A DNA stretch of 64,000 nucleotides from NCBI RefSeq assembly GCF_042683045.1, contig NZ_JBHUIT010000003.1, positions 62,001-126,000 of the forward strand, written 5' to 3'. Positions 35,584-44,639 of the stretch are shown here, in pieces. Source of the stretch: Luteolibacter algae (GTDB lineage Bacteria; Verrucomicrobiota; Verrucomicrobiia; Verrucomicrobiales; Akkermansiaceae). Position 1 is the stretch's first letter. Every line of letters begins with the position of its first letter. Both the position numbers and the translations under genes were made by a program. The notes beneath the pieces were generated by a model that was not told the DNA's origin, did not search any database, and worked only from the letters and a program-made list of their open reading frames with translations.

Positions 35584-38500
35584 TTACAGAGTGAGGTCAT
35601 CGAGGGAGAAATCATCCATACCACCGCCAGCCAATGGGGATCCATGGTTGGTCTGGCCCTGGCGTCCTGGACGGACATCGAGACCAAGCGATTGCATTTC
35701 CTTGATTAGAACGTTGAACGATTCCGGAGTGCCGGCCTCCAGGTTGTTGTCACCCTTAACGATCGCTTCGTAGATGCGTGTGCGTCCCTGGACATCGTCC
35801 GACTTAACCGTCAGGATTTCCTGCAAGGTATAAGCGGCACCATATGCTTCCAATGCCCACACCTCCATTTCCCCGAAACGCTGGCCACCGTATTGGGCCT
35901 TACCACCGAGTGGCTGCTGGGTAACGAGTGAGTATGGACCGACAGCACGTGCGTGAATTTTGTCTGCGACCAAGTGACCCAGTTTCAACATGTAGATGTA
36001 TCCTACAACGATTGGGTTATGGAATGCCTCACCGGTGCGGCCATCGTAGAGTGTGGATTTACCAGCTACGCTTCCATCTTTGCCGTCACCAATCCAGGTA
36101 TAGCCGGGAGTTTCCGGCTCGCCGGGAAGGCGCTCGCGTGCCTTCTCCCCACCACCGATCATTTTTACACCGTCGACCTTTTTGGCCTCCGACATGAAAT
36201 TCCAGATGATATCCTCTTTGATTCCATCGAAAATCGGCGTGGCGACTTTGAAACCAAGAGCTTTTGCGGCAACACCCAGGTGGGTTTCGAGAACCTGACC
36301 AACGTTCATCCGGGAAGGAACACCGAGCGGGTTGAGACAGATATCGACTGGCGTTCCATCGTGAAGGAAAGGCATATCTTCTTCGGGAACGATAGTTGCG
36401 ACAACACCTTTGTTACCGTGACGACCGGCCATCTTATCACCCACGGAAAGCTTACGCTTGGCGGCGATGAAGACCTTCACCTCTTTGATAACCCCTGGAT
36501 CAACATCGTCACCAGATTCGAGTTGATCGAGTTTACGCTCACGATCTGTATCAAGTTCCTGGAAGCGACCTTCAAAAGAATTGATGATTTCGACAATCTT
36601 ATTACGGATCGGGGAAGGATCGATTTCGATATGATCGTGAACCGAAGCAAGCTTGCGAAGTAGAGTCTTCGTGATCTTGCGGTTCGCAGGGATGATGATT
36701 TCACCTGTTTGCGCGTTTACGACATCGAGAGGAATCTTTTCGCCGAGAAGAATATCCGAAAGTTTTTCGGTGAGATCGTCAGTCAGCTTATCCGCCTTCT
36801 TTTTATGCTCGTCATTGATCTTCTTGAGATGCTTTTTGAGCTCTACGGGATCGACTTTTTCAGCGCGTTTTTTGGCAAGACCATGCGAGGAAACGCGCAC
36901 GTCCTGGACAATACCTGTGCAGCCGGATGGCACACGCAGAGAGGTGTCTTTTACGTCAGCCGCTTTTTCACCAAAGATCGCGCGCAGCAAACGCTCTTCA
37001 GGCGCAAGTTCGGTCTCGGACTTTGGAGTGATCTTACCAATGAGGATGTCTCCTGGTTTTACCTCAGCACCGATGCGGATGATACCGTCGTGGTCAAGGT
37101 TGCGAAGTGCTTCCTCACCTACGTTTGGAATATCGCGGGTGATTTCCTCCGGTCCGAGTTTTGTGTCTCTAGCCGCTACGTCAAACTCTGAGATGTGGAT
37201 CGATGTATAAACATCGTCTTTCACAACCCGCTCCGAGATCACGATCGCATCCTCGAAGTTATATCCGTTCCAAGGCATGAAGGCTACGAGAACATTACGA
37301 CCGATGGCGAGTTCCCCGTCTTCGGTGTTTGGTCCATCGGCAAGGACATGGCCCTTTTTGATCTTTTGACCGACTTTGACGATAGGTTTCTGGTTGATGC
37401 AGGTGCCTGCATTGGAACGCATGAATTTACGCAGCGGATAAGCGAAAATCCCTTTGGTCACGTTCGTTTTTACAGACTCCGGCTCGCTGAGGAATTTCTC
37501 ATCAGATACGGGCAGTTTACCATCGATACTGGTGATGATGATTTCGGCTGTAGCTGCTGCTACGATGCCGTCTGCCTCGGAAACCACCACTGCACGGGAA
37601 TCACGGGCGGCTTTGCCTTCGAGACCGGTGCCAACAAATGGAGACTCGGACACAAGAAGAGGCACGCCTTGGCGTTGCATGTTGGAACCCATCAGAGCGC
37701 GGTTGGCGTCATCGTGTTCAAGGAATGGAATGAGTCCCGCAGCTACCGATACCAGCTGCTTTGGCGAAACGTCCATGTAATGAACCTCGGCAGGTGTGGA
37801 CTCGATGAATTCTCCACGCTCACGAGCATCGATACGTTCATTATCGAAGCGTCCATCCTTATCGATGACGTTTGAAGCCTGGGCGATGAGGTAGTTCTCC
37901 TCCTGGTCCGCTGTGAGGTATTCAATCTCGTTGGTCACGATTCCATCTTTAACCTTGCGGTATGGAGTTTCGATGAAACCAAACTCATTGATCCGGGCAT
38001 AGGTGCACATCGAGTTGATAAGACCGATGTTCGGACCTTCCGGAGTCTCAATCGGGCAGATACGGCCATAGTGGGAAGGATGAACGTCCCGCACCTCAAA
38101 GCCAGCGCGATCCCGGTTCAGACCGCCAGGTCCGAGGGCTGAAAGACGACGTTTGTGAGTCAGCTCCGCCAGAGGGTTGGTCTGGTCCATGAACTGTGAC
38201 AACTGGGAGCGCCCGAAGAAATCGCGAACAACCGCAGAGAGTGCCTTGGGGTTGATCAGTTTCTGAGGGGTCATGCCTTCGATATTCACATCGAAAAGGG
38301 TCATACGCTCCTTCACCAAACGCTCTGTGCGAGCCAGACCCACGCGGCACTGGTTTGCAAGAAGTTCGCCAACTGCGCGAACGCGGCGGGAACCAAGGTG
38401 ATCGATGTCATCGATGACGCCCTCACCTTTTTTCAGTTTGAGGATATAACGAACGGCCGCAAGGAAATCCTCGGGAACCATAATCCGTTGATCGGAATCC

Positions 38501-39534
38501 ACGCCGATACCGAGCTTCTGGTTGATCTTGTAACGTCCGACGCGTGTGAGATCATATTTTTTGGCATCGAAAAAGAGACGCTTCAGGAGTGCTCTTGCAT
38601 TCGAAGCTGTCGGAGGATCGCCCGGACGTAGCTTGCGATAGATATCTTTGAGCGCGGATTCTTCATCCTTTGCCGGATCCTTACGAAGGGATTTAAGGAG
38701 AATTTCGTCCTCACGGCCGTCAATCACTTCCAATTTCTTATGACCAAGGGCAAGAAGTTGCTTTACGATGCCAGCGGTGAGCGGCTCATATGCCTTCGCG
38801 ATGACTAGCTCGCCATCAAGGATATCTTCAAATGGAACCTTGTGGCCTAATTCCGCCTCGTCCATCTTGCTGTTCAATGCGAGATTCTCGATCGAATAGA
38901 AATGGCTCACGATATCGCGATCGGTCGGATAGCCGAGAACGCGAAGGAAAGTGGTCGCAAGGAATTTTCTTCTCCGGCGACGGCGATCGAGATAAACGTA
39001 AAGAAGATCGTTGGTATCGAACTGGACTTCCAGCCATGACCCGCGGTCCGGAATAATGCGGAACGAGTGCAGCATCTTCCCGTTAAGGTGTTGGGAAGTC
39101 TCAAAGCAAATACCAGGAGAACGATGAAGCTGGGAAACAATAACACGCTCGGCACCATTGATAATGAACGTCCCGCGACGTGTCATCATTGGCAACTCAC
39201 CCATATAAACCCGCTCCTTTTTGGTGCCGGTTTCATCCTTGAGTTTGAAGGTTACATAGAGCGCAGCCGAGAAAGATTCACTGTTGCGAAGAGACTCGAG
39301 AGAAGTGATTTTCGGATCTTCGATGTCGTAGGAAACGAAATCTAGTTCGATTGCCTCATCATAGGATTTGATTGGGAAAACTTCCCGAAATACAGCTTGG
39401 AGACCAGTGTCAGAGCGATCTCCCGGGGAGACATCCTTTTGAAGGAATTCGTCGTAAGACCTGCTCTGGACTTCAATGAGGTTAGGCGGGTCAATGACCT
39501 CTTCAAATTTACCGAAATAGAGACGTTCAGCCAT
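35584..39534 (-). CDS. rpoB: RNA polymerase beta subunit
   Basis: A 1316-aa catalytic beta subunit. The rifampicin-pocket region reads SQLSQFMDQTNPLAELTHKR, followed by RRLSALGPGGLNRDRAGFEV and YGRICPIETPEGPNIGLINS. The C-terminus has LGGKAQYGGQRFGEMEVWAL. All rpoB core regions are in order. It follows rplL after a 222-base spacer that holds a strong hairpin, and precedes rpoC by 45 bases. Confidence 0.99.
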   Translation of the reverse strand: MAERLYFGKFEEVIDPPNLIEVQSRSYDEFLQKDVSPGDRSDTGLQAVFREVFPIKSYDEAIELDFVSYDIEDPKITSLESLRNSESFSAALYVTFKLKDETGTKKERVYMGELPMMTRRGTFIINGAERVIVSQLHRSPGICFETSQHLNGKMLHSFRIIPDRGSWLEVQFDTNDLLYVYLDRRRRRRKFLATTFLRVLGYPTDRDIVSHFYSIENLALNSKMDEAELGHKVPFEDILDGELVIAKAYEPLTAGIVKQLLALGHKKLEVIDGREDEILLKSLRKDPAKDEESALKDIYRKLRPGDPPTASNARALLKRLFFDAKKYDLTRVGRYKINQKLGIGVDSDQRIMVPEDFLAAVRYILKLKKGEGVIDDIDHLGSRRVRAVGELLANQCRVGLARTERLVKERMTLFDVNIEGMTPQKLINPKALSAVVRDFFGRSQLSQFMDQTNPLAELTHKRRLSALGPGGLNRDRAGFEVRDVHPSHYGRICPIETPEGPNIGLINSMCTYARINEFGFIETPYRKVKDGIVTNEIEYLTADQEENYLIAQASNVIDKDGRFDNERIDARERGEFIESTPAEVHYMDVSPKQLVSVAAGLIPFLEHDDANRALMGSNMQRQGVPLLVSESPFVGTGLEGKAARDSRAVVVSEADGIVAAATAEIIITSIDGKLPVSDEKFLSEPESVKTNVTKGIFAYPLRKFMRSNAGTCINQKPIVKVGQKIKKGHVLADGPNTEDGELAIGRNVLVAFMPWNGYNFEDAIVISERVVKDDVYTSIHISEFDVAARDTKLGPEEITRDIPNVGEEALRNLDHDGIIRIGAEVKPGDILIGKITPKSETELAPEERLLRAIFGEKAADVKDTSLRVPSGCTGIVQDVRVSSHGLAKKRAEKVDPVELKKHLKKINDEHKKKADKLTDDLTEKLSDILLGEKIPLDVVNAQTGEIIIPANRKITKTLLRKLASVHDHIEIDPSPIRNKIVEIINSFEGRFQELDTDRERKLDQLESGDDVDPGVIKEVKVFIAAKRKLSVGDKMAGRHGNKGVVATIVPEEDMPFLHDGTPVDICLNPLGVPSRMNVGQVLETHLGVAAKALGFKVATPIFDGIKEDIIWNFMSEAKKVDGVKMIGGGEKARERLPGEPETPGYTWIGDGKDGSVAGKSTLYDGRTGEAFHNPIVVGYIYMLKLGHLVADKIHARAVGPYSLVTQQPLGGKAQYGGQRFGEMEVWALEAYGAAYTLQEILTVKSDDVQGRTRIYEAIVKGDNNLEAGTPESFNVLIKEMQSLGLDVRPGRQGQTNHGSPLAGGGMDDFSLDDLTL

Positions 39535-39715
39535 GGTGTGCGGTGGTATTGGTGTTACGAGTTTGAGCCCGGGCCGGTTATGGCGCGGGCGGAATTGAGA
39601 TCAGGAGATGGACGATTGGAACAAATGAGCGAAAGCGACGCGTAACACTGCGGTATAGGTAGTATCACGCGTCGTTTCCGATTTGCAAGTGATGAGAAAT
39701 ATAAAGATGGAAATA

Positions 39716-39740
39716 CCCGGAGCGGTAATACCGCCCCGGG
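39716..39740 (-). promoter_or_regulatory. Attenuator-type hairpin between rplL and rpoB
   Basis: 11-bp stem (CCCGGAGCGGT at 39716-39726, ACCGCCCCGGG at 39730-39740, one G-U pair in the RNA) with a 3-base loop, 16 bases past the rplL stop. The following bases are T/C-rich but not a clean T-run, so partial termination is likely. A similar partial terminator between rplL and rpoB is known in E. coli. Confidence 0.7.
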
Positions 39741-39756
39741 CGAAATCCGTAACGAA

Positions 39757-40134
39757 TTACTTGAGTTCGATTTTTGCGCCAGCTGCTTCGAGCTTTTTCT
39801 TGGCTTCTTCGGCAGCTTCCTTGGCAGCGCCCTCGAGGACGTTGGCAGGTGCGCTTTCAACAAGCTTCTTAGCGTCAGCAAGGCCGAGACCTGGAGCCAC
39901 TTCACGCACTGCCTTAATAACAGCGATCTTGTTGGATCCACAATCTACGATAACTACGTCGAATTCTGTTTTCTCTTCAGCAGCTTCGGCAGGGCCAGCA
40001 GCAGCAGCAGGGCCAGCAGCTACGGCAGCAGCAGCGGAGACACCCCAGGTTTCTTCGAGTTGTTTAACGAGGTCGACAGCTTCCAGAACGGTAAGTTTGC
40101 CGAGTTCTTCTACGAGGTTTGCAATATTTGACAT
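39757..40134 (-). CDS. rplL: Ribosomal protein L7/L12
   Basis: The 125-aa acidic stalk protein that recruits translation GTPases. The N-terminal dimerisation part (SNIANLVEELGKLTVLEAVD) is followed by an Ala/Pro/Gly hinge (about residues 37-55). The C-terminal domain has EFDVVIVDCGSNKIAVIKAV, REVAPGLGLADAKKLVESAP and a final KLEAAGAKIELK. AGGAG lies about seven bases before the ATG at 40134. It lies in the rplKAJL-rpoBC cluster. Confidence 0.98.
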   Translation of the reverse strand: MSNIANLVEELGKLTVLEAVDLVKQLEETWGVSAAAAVAAGPAAAAGPAEAAEEKTEFDVVIVDCGSNKIAVIKAVREVAPGLGLADAKKLVESAPANVLEGAAKEAAEEAKKKLEAAGAKIELK

Positions 40135-40161
40135 GTATTTTCTCCTTTGCGGTATCGTCGC

Positions 40162-40201
40162 CTCCGGAGCTTCCGGAGATTTCAATTTCCCAGCTGGGAA
40201 A
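40162..40201 (-). promoter_or_regulatory. Two hairpins in the rplJ-rplL spacer
   Basis: In the 140-base spacer upstream of rplL there is CTCCGGA-GCT-TCCGGAG (40162-40178, 7-bp stem) and the perfect 16-base palindrome TTTCCCAGCTGGGAAA (40186-40201). No T-run follows either. They could influence mRNA processing or the differential expression of rplL, which is needed in several copies per ribosome. Confidence 0.5.
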
Positions 40202-40274
40202 CCGACGAGGAACCATTGTTAATCAAGCCATTGCGTGGAGGCGCGACAGGCTATCAGTTCAGATTGTTTTCTAA

Positions 40275-40811
40275 TTACTCAGCAGCGGCTTCCGCAGTTT
40301 CCTCGGAATCTGCCTCAGCAGATTTGAAGTGTTCGCGTTCCGGATCGAATTTTTCGAGAAGGATACGCGCGATACGGGTAGCTGGCTCGTTGATGAGGCC
40401 AAGAAGCTGGGAAAGAACCGCTTCGCGGGATGGAATTTCAGCAATCGCGAGTAGTTTGGTGTTATCCAAAATCTCTTCGCCAAGAATACCTACCTTCATT
40501 TCAGGCTTCTTGAATTCCTTCTGGAAGCTCTTCAAAACCTTTGCAGCAGAGAAGACTTCTGCATCGCCAGTGACAAAGGCAGTCTGCCCGACCAGCTCGG
40601 CACCGATATCCGGAAGGCCGGCTTCGGTGAGCGCCTTACGCATATAGCTATTCTTGGCTACTGTGCATTTTGCGCCGCCGTCACTAAGGCGATTGCGAAG
40701 CTCACTGAACTGGGGAACGGTCAAGCCTGTGTAGTCGATAACGATTACATACGGGGAATCGTTAACGCGCGCCAGCAGGCTGTTGATGATGATTTGTTTA
40801 TCTGGATTCAT
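40275..40811 (-). CDS. rplJ: Ribosomal protein L10
   Basis: The 178-aa base of the L7/L12 stalk. The start MNPDKQIIINSLLARVNDSP is followed by YVIVIDYTGLTVPQFSELRN, RLSDGGAKCTVAKNSYMRKA and NEPATRIARILLEKFDPERE. A short acidic/Ala tail (EADSEETAEAAAE) ends the protein. Only 18 bases separate it from rplA, so the long L10 leader found upstream of rplJ in some bacteria is missing. Confidence 0.96.
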   Translation of the reverse strand: MNPDKQIIINSLLARVNDSPYVIVIDYTGLTVPQFSELRNRLSDGGAKCTVAKNSYMRKALTEAGLPDIGAELVGQTAFVTGDAEVFSAAKVLKSFQKEFKKPEMKVGILGEEILDNTKLLAIAEIPSREAVLSQLLGLINEPATRIARILLEKFDPEREHFKSAEADSEETAEAAAE

Positions 40812-40829
40812 TTTCGTTGCGTGCTGGGG

Positions 40830-41540
40830 TTATGCAGATGCTTTGGTTGCGTAGGTGGCAGCTTCAAGAGGAAGGCCCGGAAGCATAGATGCAGCAAGTG
40901 TCACTGCTTGAACGTAGTTGCCTTTAGCGGATGCAGGCTTGGCGCGAACTACGCTTTCCACGAAAGCACGGGCGTTATCCTCGAGTTGTTTTTCGTCGAA
41001 ATCAGCTTTGCCGATCGCGCCTGAAATATTGCCGTTCTTGTCGAGCTTGTAGTCAATACGACCAGCCTTAACTTCTTTGACAGCTTTCGCTACATCATCG
41101 GTAACAGTGCCGGTCTTCGGGTTCGGCATGAGACCGCGGGGACCGAGAACCCGAGCAATCTTACGAACTTCCGCCATGGCGTCTGGCGTTGCGATTGCTG
41201 AGTCGAAATCGACAAATCCTTCCTGGACTTTTTTGATAAGATCCTCGTAACCAACGTGCTCAGCGCCAGCTGCAACAGCAGCTTCGGCAGCAGCGCCTTG
41301 GGCAAATACTACCACCCGGACATTCTTACCTGTTCCGTGAGGGAGAGAAACCGAGCCACGGACCATTTGGTCGCTCTTCCGTGGATCAACTCCAAGACGG
41401 AAGGAAAGGGTTACAGTAGGAACGAACTTCGGGGCAGGAAGTTTTTTGACAGTGCTGATCGCTTCTACGAGTGAGAACGATTTGCCGGAACCGACGATCT
41501 CGGCAGCCTTATTGTAGCGCTTGCTATGTTTTTTTGACAT
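40830..41540 (-). CDS. rplA: Ribosomal protein L1
   Basis: The 236-aa 50S protein of the mobile L1 stalk, also a translational repressor of its operon in several bacteria. Start MSKKHSKRYNKAAEIVGSGK at 41540; the frame runs 14 codons further up without support. Signatures: VTLSFRLGVDPRKSDQMVRG, the L1 motif PRGLMPNPKTGTVTDDVA and GRIDYKLDKNGNISGAIGKA. It follows rplK by 84 bases and precedes rplJ by 18. Confidence 0.97.
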   Translation of the reverse strand: MSKKHSKRYNKAAEIVGSGKSFSLVEAISTVKKLPAPKFVPTVTLSFRLGVDPRKSDQMVRGSVSLPHGTGKNVRVVVFAQGAAAEAAVAAGAEHVGYEDLIKKVQEGFVDFDSAIATPDAMAEVRKIARVLGPRGLMPNPKTGTVTDDVAKAVKEVKAGRIDYKLDKNGNISGAIGKADFDEKQLEDNARAFVESVVRAKPASAKGNYVQAVTLAASMLPGLPLEAATYATKASA

Positions 41541-41624
41541 TATTTTAGTGGTTTGCAGTGATAACGGATGGATACATTCCACCCTCTTGCGGGTGCTCCG
41601 TCCAAGAACGGAGCGGAGATAGAC

Positions 41625-42053
41625 TTACATCCCCTCGACTTCAAGTCCCATTTGGCGTGCTGTGCCAGCGAGAATACGCGCAGCGGCTTCAGGATCCTTG
41701 GTATTGAGGTCAGGCATCTTGATGTTTACAACTTCCATCAGCTTTGCCTTTGTGATAGTGCCGACTTTTTTCTTGTTAGGCTCTCCCGAACCAGAAGCGA
41801 GACCTGCAGCTTTCTTCAAAAGGTTACCTGCAGGTGGGCGTTTTGTAACAAAGGTAAAGGACTTGTCCTTGTAGACGGAAATAACAACCGGAAGAACGTC
41901 ACCGGACTGTGCTTGTGTAGCGGCGTTGAATTCTTTGCAGAACGCCATGATGTTGACACCCGCTTGACCGAGGGCAGGACCTACTGGTGGGGACGGGTTG
42001 GCGGCTCCAGCATTGATCTGGAGTTTGATGATTTTTACGACTTCCTTGGCCAT
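41625..42053 (-). CDS. rplK: Ribosomal protein L11
   Basis: A 142-aa protein of the GTPase-associated centre. MAKEVVKIIKLQINAGAANP is followed by SPPVGPALGQAGVNIMAFCK, then DKSFTFVTKRPPAGNLLKKA and the end KDPEAAARILAGTARQMGLE. Length and motifs are fully typical. It sits between nusG and rplA. Confidence 0.98.
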   Translation of the reverse strand: MAKEVVKIIKLQINAGAANPSPPVGPALGQAGVNIMAFCKEFNAATQAQSGDVLPVVISVYKDKSFTFVTKRPPAGNLLKKAAGLASGSGEPNKKKVGTITKAKLMEVVNIKMPDLNTKDPEAAARILAGTARQMGLEVEGM

Positions 42054-42106
42054 GATATATTAATTGGGTAGAGATGCTAAATTATTGAAATTAACCGAGA
42101 TAGAAA

Positions 42107-42676
42107 TCACTCGCGTTCGACTTGCCAGTATTCCAGCTCGACCGGTGTGCTACGGCCAAAGATAGTTACGGAGACACGTAGTTTGCCACGCTCAGGATCG
42201 ATCTCTTCGACCACACCGTTTTGGGATTGGAATGGACCATCCGCTACCTTTACGGTATCACCGACTTCAAAGGAAATTGCCGGACGGACAACCTCTTCCC
42301 GCTCCTGGATCTGTGAAAGCATAGCCTCCACCTCACGCGGACGCATTGGAGCAGGACGATCTTTTGTTCCAGCGAAACCGATCACTCCGTCCATCTCTTT
42401 GATGAAAAACCAGGTCTTCTCGACAAGCTGGTTATCTTCGGTAGCGAGATACATGTTCACGATGATGTATCCGGGAAAGAATTTCTTCTTCGTTTCGGTT
42501 TTTTTACCGCGTTTGATCTCGGAAACAACCTCCGTTGGAACGAGCACTTCACGGATATAGTCCTGCATCTCCTCTGCCTCGACCTGGCGCGCAATACGAT
42601 CACGCACTTTGCCTTCCATTCCCGAAAGAACCTGGACGACATACCACTGGTCTTTGTAATCTTTAGCGTTGGGCAT
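42107..42676 (-). CDS. nusG: Transcription factor NusG
   Basis: NusG links RNA polymerase to Rho or to the ribosome. The 189-aa protein has the NGN domain (QWYVVQVLSGMEGKVRDRIA, KFFPGYIIVNMYLATEDNQL, WFFIKEMDGVIGFAG). The C-terminal KOW domain reads VGDTVKVADGPFQSQNGVVE, ending GRSTPVELEYWQVERE. It lies 40 bases after secE, the usual secE-nusG-rplK order. Confidence 0.97.
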   Translation of the reverse strand: MPNAKDYKDQWYVVQVLSGMEGKVRDRIARQVEAEEMQDYIREVLVPTEVVSEIKRGKKTETKKKFFPGYIIVNMYLATEDNQLVEKTWFFIKEMDGVIGFAGTKDRPAPMRPREVEAMLSQIQEREEVVRPAISFEVGDTVKVADGPFQSQNGVVEEIDPERGKLRVSVTIFGRSTPVELEYWQVERE

Positions 42677-42716
42677 TAGGATCTAAGTTTGGCTGAAATG
42701 TGTATAAAAATGAAAA

Positions 42717-42944
42717 TTAGCGGAAGATCTCCGTAAGGAAACCAACGATGAGAACTTGAACAAAGTCCCAAAACTGGACGAAACCAGCCAAAAGAATTAC
42801 CGCGATCAAGACCACTACGGTCGAGTCGATAAGCTCTTTATATTTTTTAAAGCCCTTGACTTTGGGATCTGATTCCCATGGCCAGCTTGCTTTGCGGAGT
42901 TCACCTTTTACCTCGCCGATGAAGCCTGTGATTTTGGTAAGCAT
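42717..42944 (-). CDS. secE: Preprotein translocase subunit SecE
   Basis: A 75-aa single-pass SecE, a component of the SecYEG export channel. The N-terminal amphipathic part (FIGEVKGELRKASWPWESDP) carries the family's E-L-x-K-x-x-W-P motif and is followed by one transmembrane helix (about 46-66, VVVLIAVILLAGFVQFWDFV). tRNA-Trp lies 28 bases upstream, and nusG follows. Confidence 0.95.
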   Translation of the reverse strand: MLTKITGFIGEVKGELRKASWPWESDPKVKGFKKYKELIDSTVVVLIAVILLAGFVQFWDFVQVLIVGFLTEIFR

Positions 42945-42972
42945 GGAATGAAAAAGAAGAACAAGAAAAGAA

Positions 42973-43048
42973 TGGCACGCCAGGAGGGACTTGAACCCGC
43001 AACCCTCGGTTTTGGAGACCGATGCTCTACCAATTGAGCTACTGACGT
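42973..43048 (-). tRNA. trnW: tRNA-Trp (anticodon CCA)
   Basis: 76 bases on the minus strand, including an encoded 3' CCA. Acceptor stem ACGTCAG / CTGGCGT is paired, the D-arm is GCTC/GAGC and the anticodon arm is TCGGT-CTCCAAA-ACCGA with anticodon CCA. The T-loop is TTCAAGT. One C-T mismatch is seen in the T-stem (positions 50/64). It lies between tuf and secE. Confidence 0.95.
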
Positions 43049-43081
43049 GTTAGATAAATGAGATATTTAGGGGCGACTTAA

Positions 43082-43104
43082 GGGCACTCCGACTTGGAGT
43101 GCCC
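43082..43104 (-). promoter_or_regulatory. 9-bp hairpin between tuf and tRNA-Trp
   Basis: GGGCACTCC (43082-43090) / GGAGTGCCC (43096-43104) with a 5-base loop. No T-run follows on the minus strand. Located about 35 bases ahead of the tRNA-Trp 5' end; it may mark an RNA processing or attenuation site. Confidence 0.6.
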
Positions 43105-43114
43105 CGTAAGTCTG

Positions 43115-43147
43115 GGTTTACTAGCAGACGTGGTCAGCTAGTAAACC
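43115..43147 (-). promoter_or_regulatory. 11-bp hairpin just after the tuf stop codon
   Basis: GGTTTACTAGC (43115-43125) and GCTAGTAAACC (43137-43147) form a perfect 11-bp stem with an 11-base loop, starting 11 bases past the tuf stop. No T-run follows. Together with the next hairpin it forms a tandem structure separating tuf from tRNA-Trp-secE. Confidence 0.7.
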
Positions 43148-43157
43148 AATAATTGAA

Positions 43158-44342
43158 TTATTTGACGATTTCACCGACGCGACCTGCACCTACAGTGCGG
43201 CCACCTTCGCGGATCGCGAAGCGCATGGTTGGCTCCATAGCGATAGGGCTGATCAGCTCAACTTCGAGGCTGATGTTATCGCCTGGCATAACCATTTCGA
43301 CTCCCTCAGGAAGCTTGATGCTGCCTGTCACGTCTGTTGTGCGGAAGTAGAACTGTGGACGATAGTTCGAGAAGAATGGAGTGTGACGACCACCTTCTTC
43401 CTTGGAAAGAACATAGATCTCGGACTTGAAGATAGTGTGGCCTTTTACAGTGCCTGGCTTAGCCATAACCTGGCCGCGCTCTACCTGATCCTTTTTCAAA
43501 CCACGAACAAGAAGACCAACGTTGTCCCCTGCGCGACCTTCATCAAGAAGCTTACGGAACATTTCGATATCTGTAACTGTGGTTTTCTGAGTATCGCGGA
43601 TACCAACGATCTCTACTTCTTCCATTTTATGGATGATACCGCGCTCTACACGACCGGTGCAAACTGTTCCACGTCCTTCAATCGAGAACACGTCCTCGAT
43701 AGGCATAAGGAAAGTCTTGTCGATTGGACGCTCTGGCTCAGGAATGTAGGAGTCAACCGCATCCATAAGCTTCATTACGTTCGCCATGTGAGTCGCATCT
43801 CCTTCGAGAGCCTTCACAGCGGAACCAGCAACGATAGGAATGTCGTCACCTGGGAAATCATAGGAAGAAAGAAGATCACGGATCTCCATTTCAACGAGCT
43901 CAAGAAGCTCTTCATCATCAACAAGATCAACCTTGTTCATGAAAACAACGAGAGCAGGAACACCAACCTGACGAGCAAGAAGGATGTGCTCACGTGTTTG
44001 TGGCATTGGGCCGTCAGCAGCGGAGCAAACAAGAATCGCACCATCCATCTGAGCCGCACCGGTGATCATGTTTTTAACATAGTCGGCGTGTCCTGGGCAA
44101 TCAACGTGAGCATAGTGACGCTTATCGGTCTCATACTCAACGTGCGCTGTGTTGATCGTGATACCACGCTCACGCTCTTCGGGAGCAGCGTCGATATCTG
44201 CATAGCTTTGCTTTTTGGCGAAACCTTTTTCAGCAAGCGTATTTGTGATCGCTGCAGTGAGAGTTGTTTTGCCGTGGTCGACGTGACCGATTGTGCCGAT
44301 GTTTACGTGCGGCTTGTTGCGTTGGAATGTTTCTTTGGCCAT
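43158..44342 (-). CDS. tuf: Elongation factor Tu
   Basis: A 394-aa GTPase that delivers aminoacyl-tRNA to the ribosome. MAKETFQRNKPHVNIGTIGH starts the protein; the P-loop is GHVDHGKT, G3 is DCPGHADYVKNMI, G4 is NKVD and the switch region reads GITINTAHVEYET. The C-terminus is VGAGRVGEIVK. The start at 44342 is the family start; the open frame upstream runs through the tRNA-Thr gene. It lies between tRNA-Thr and tRNA-Trp. Confidence 0.99.
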   Translation of the reverse strand: MAKETFQRNKPHVNIGTIGHVDHGKTTLTAAITNTLAEKGFAKKQSYADIDAAPEERERGITINTAHVEYETDKRHYAHVDCPGHADYVKNMITGAAQMDGAILVCSAADGPMPQTREHILLARQVGVPALVVFMNKVDLVDDEELLELVEMEIRDLLSSYDFPGDDIPIVAGSAVKALEGDATHMANVMKLMDAVDSYIPEPERPIDKTFLMPIEDVFSIEGRGTVCTGRVERGIIHKMEEVEIVGIRDTQKTTVTDIEMFRKLLDEGRAGDNVGLLVRGLKKDQVERGQVMAKPGTVKGHTIFKSEIYVLSKEEGGRHTPFFSNYRPQFYFRTTDVTGSIKLPEGVEMVMPGDNISLEVELISPIAMEPTMRFAIREGGRTVGAGRVGEIVK

Positions 44343-44390
44343 TGTGGTTGTGGTTTCGCTGAGACGTTTGAGAGTTTTACTTATGTATCC

Positions 44391-44465
<75 letters not shown>

Positions 44466-44573
44466 AAACTGGATTATTTTACCCTTCCTGCTACCGACAA
44501 AAGAACCGCGACCTGTCACGTTAACCCGGACTGGGCGCGGCACCCCTGACATGCTGTGGGGAAGAGCGGCGGG

Positions 44574-44601
44574 ACAGTAACAATTAGCGGAACTCTGTCA
44601 A
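44574..44601 (-). promoter_or_regulatory. Candidate promoter of the tRNA-Thr-tuf operon
   Basis: On the minus strand a perfect -35 hexamer TTGACA (44596-44601) and TACTGT (44574-44579) are separated by 16 bases. The predicted start lies about 100 bases upstream of tRNA-Thr. Consensus match only. Confidence 0.5.
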
Positions 44602-44639
44602 AAAAATTATGTTACTTTTCTCACTTTATCTGAAACCCT

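Noticed and set aside
39960..40040. GCAGCA-type triplet repeat in rplL
   Set aside because: It encodes the normal Ala/Pro hinge of L7/L12, so no separate repeat element is needed.
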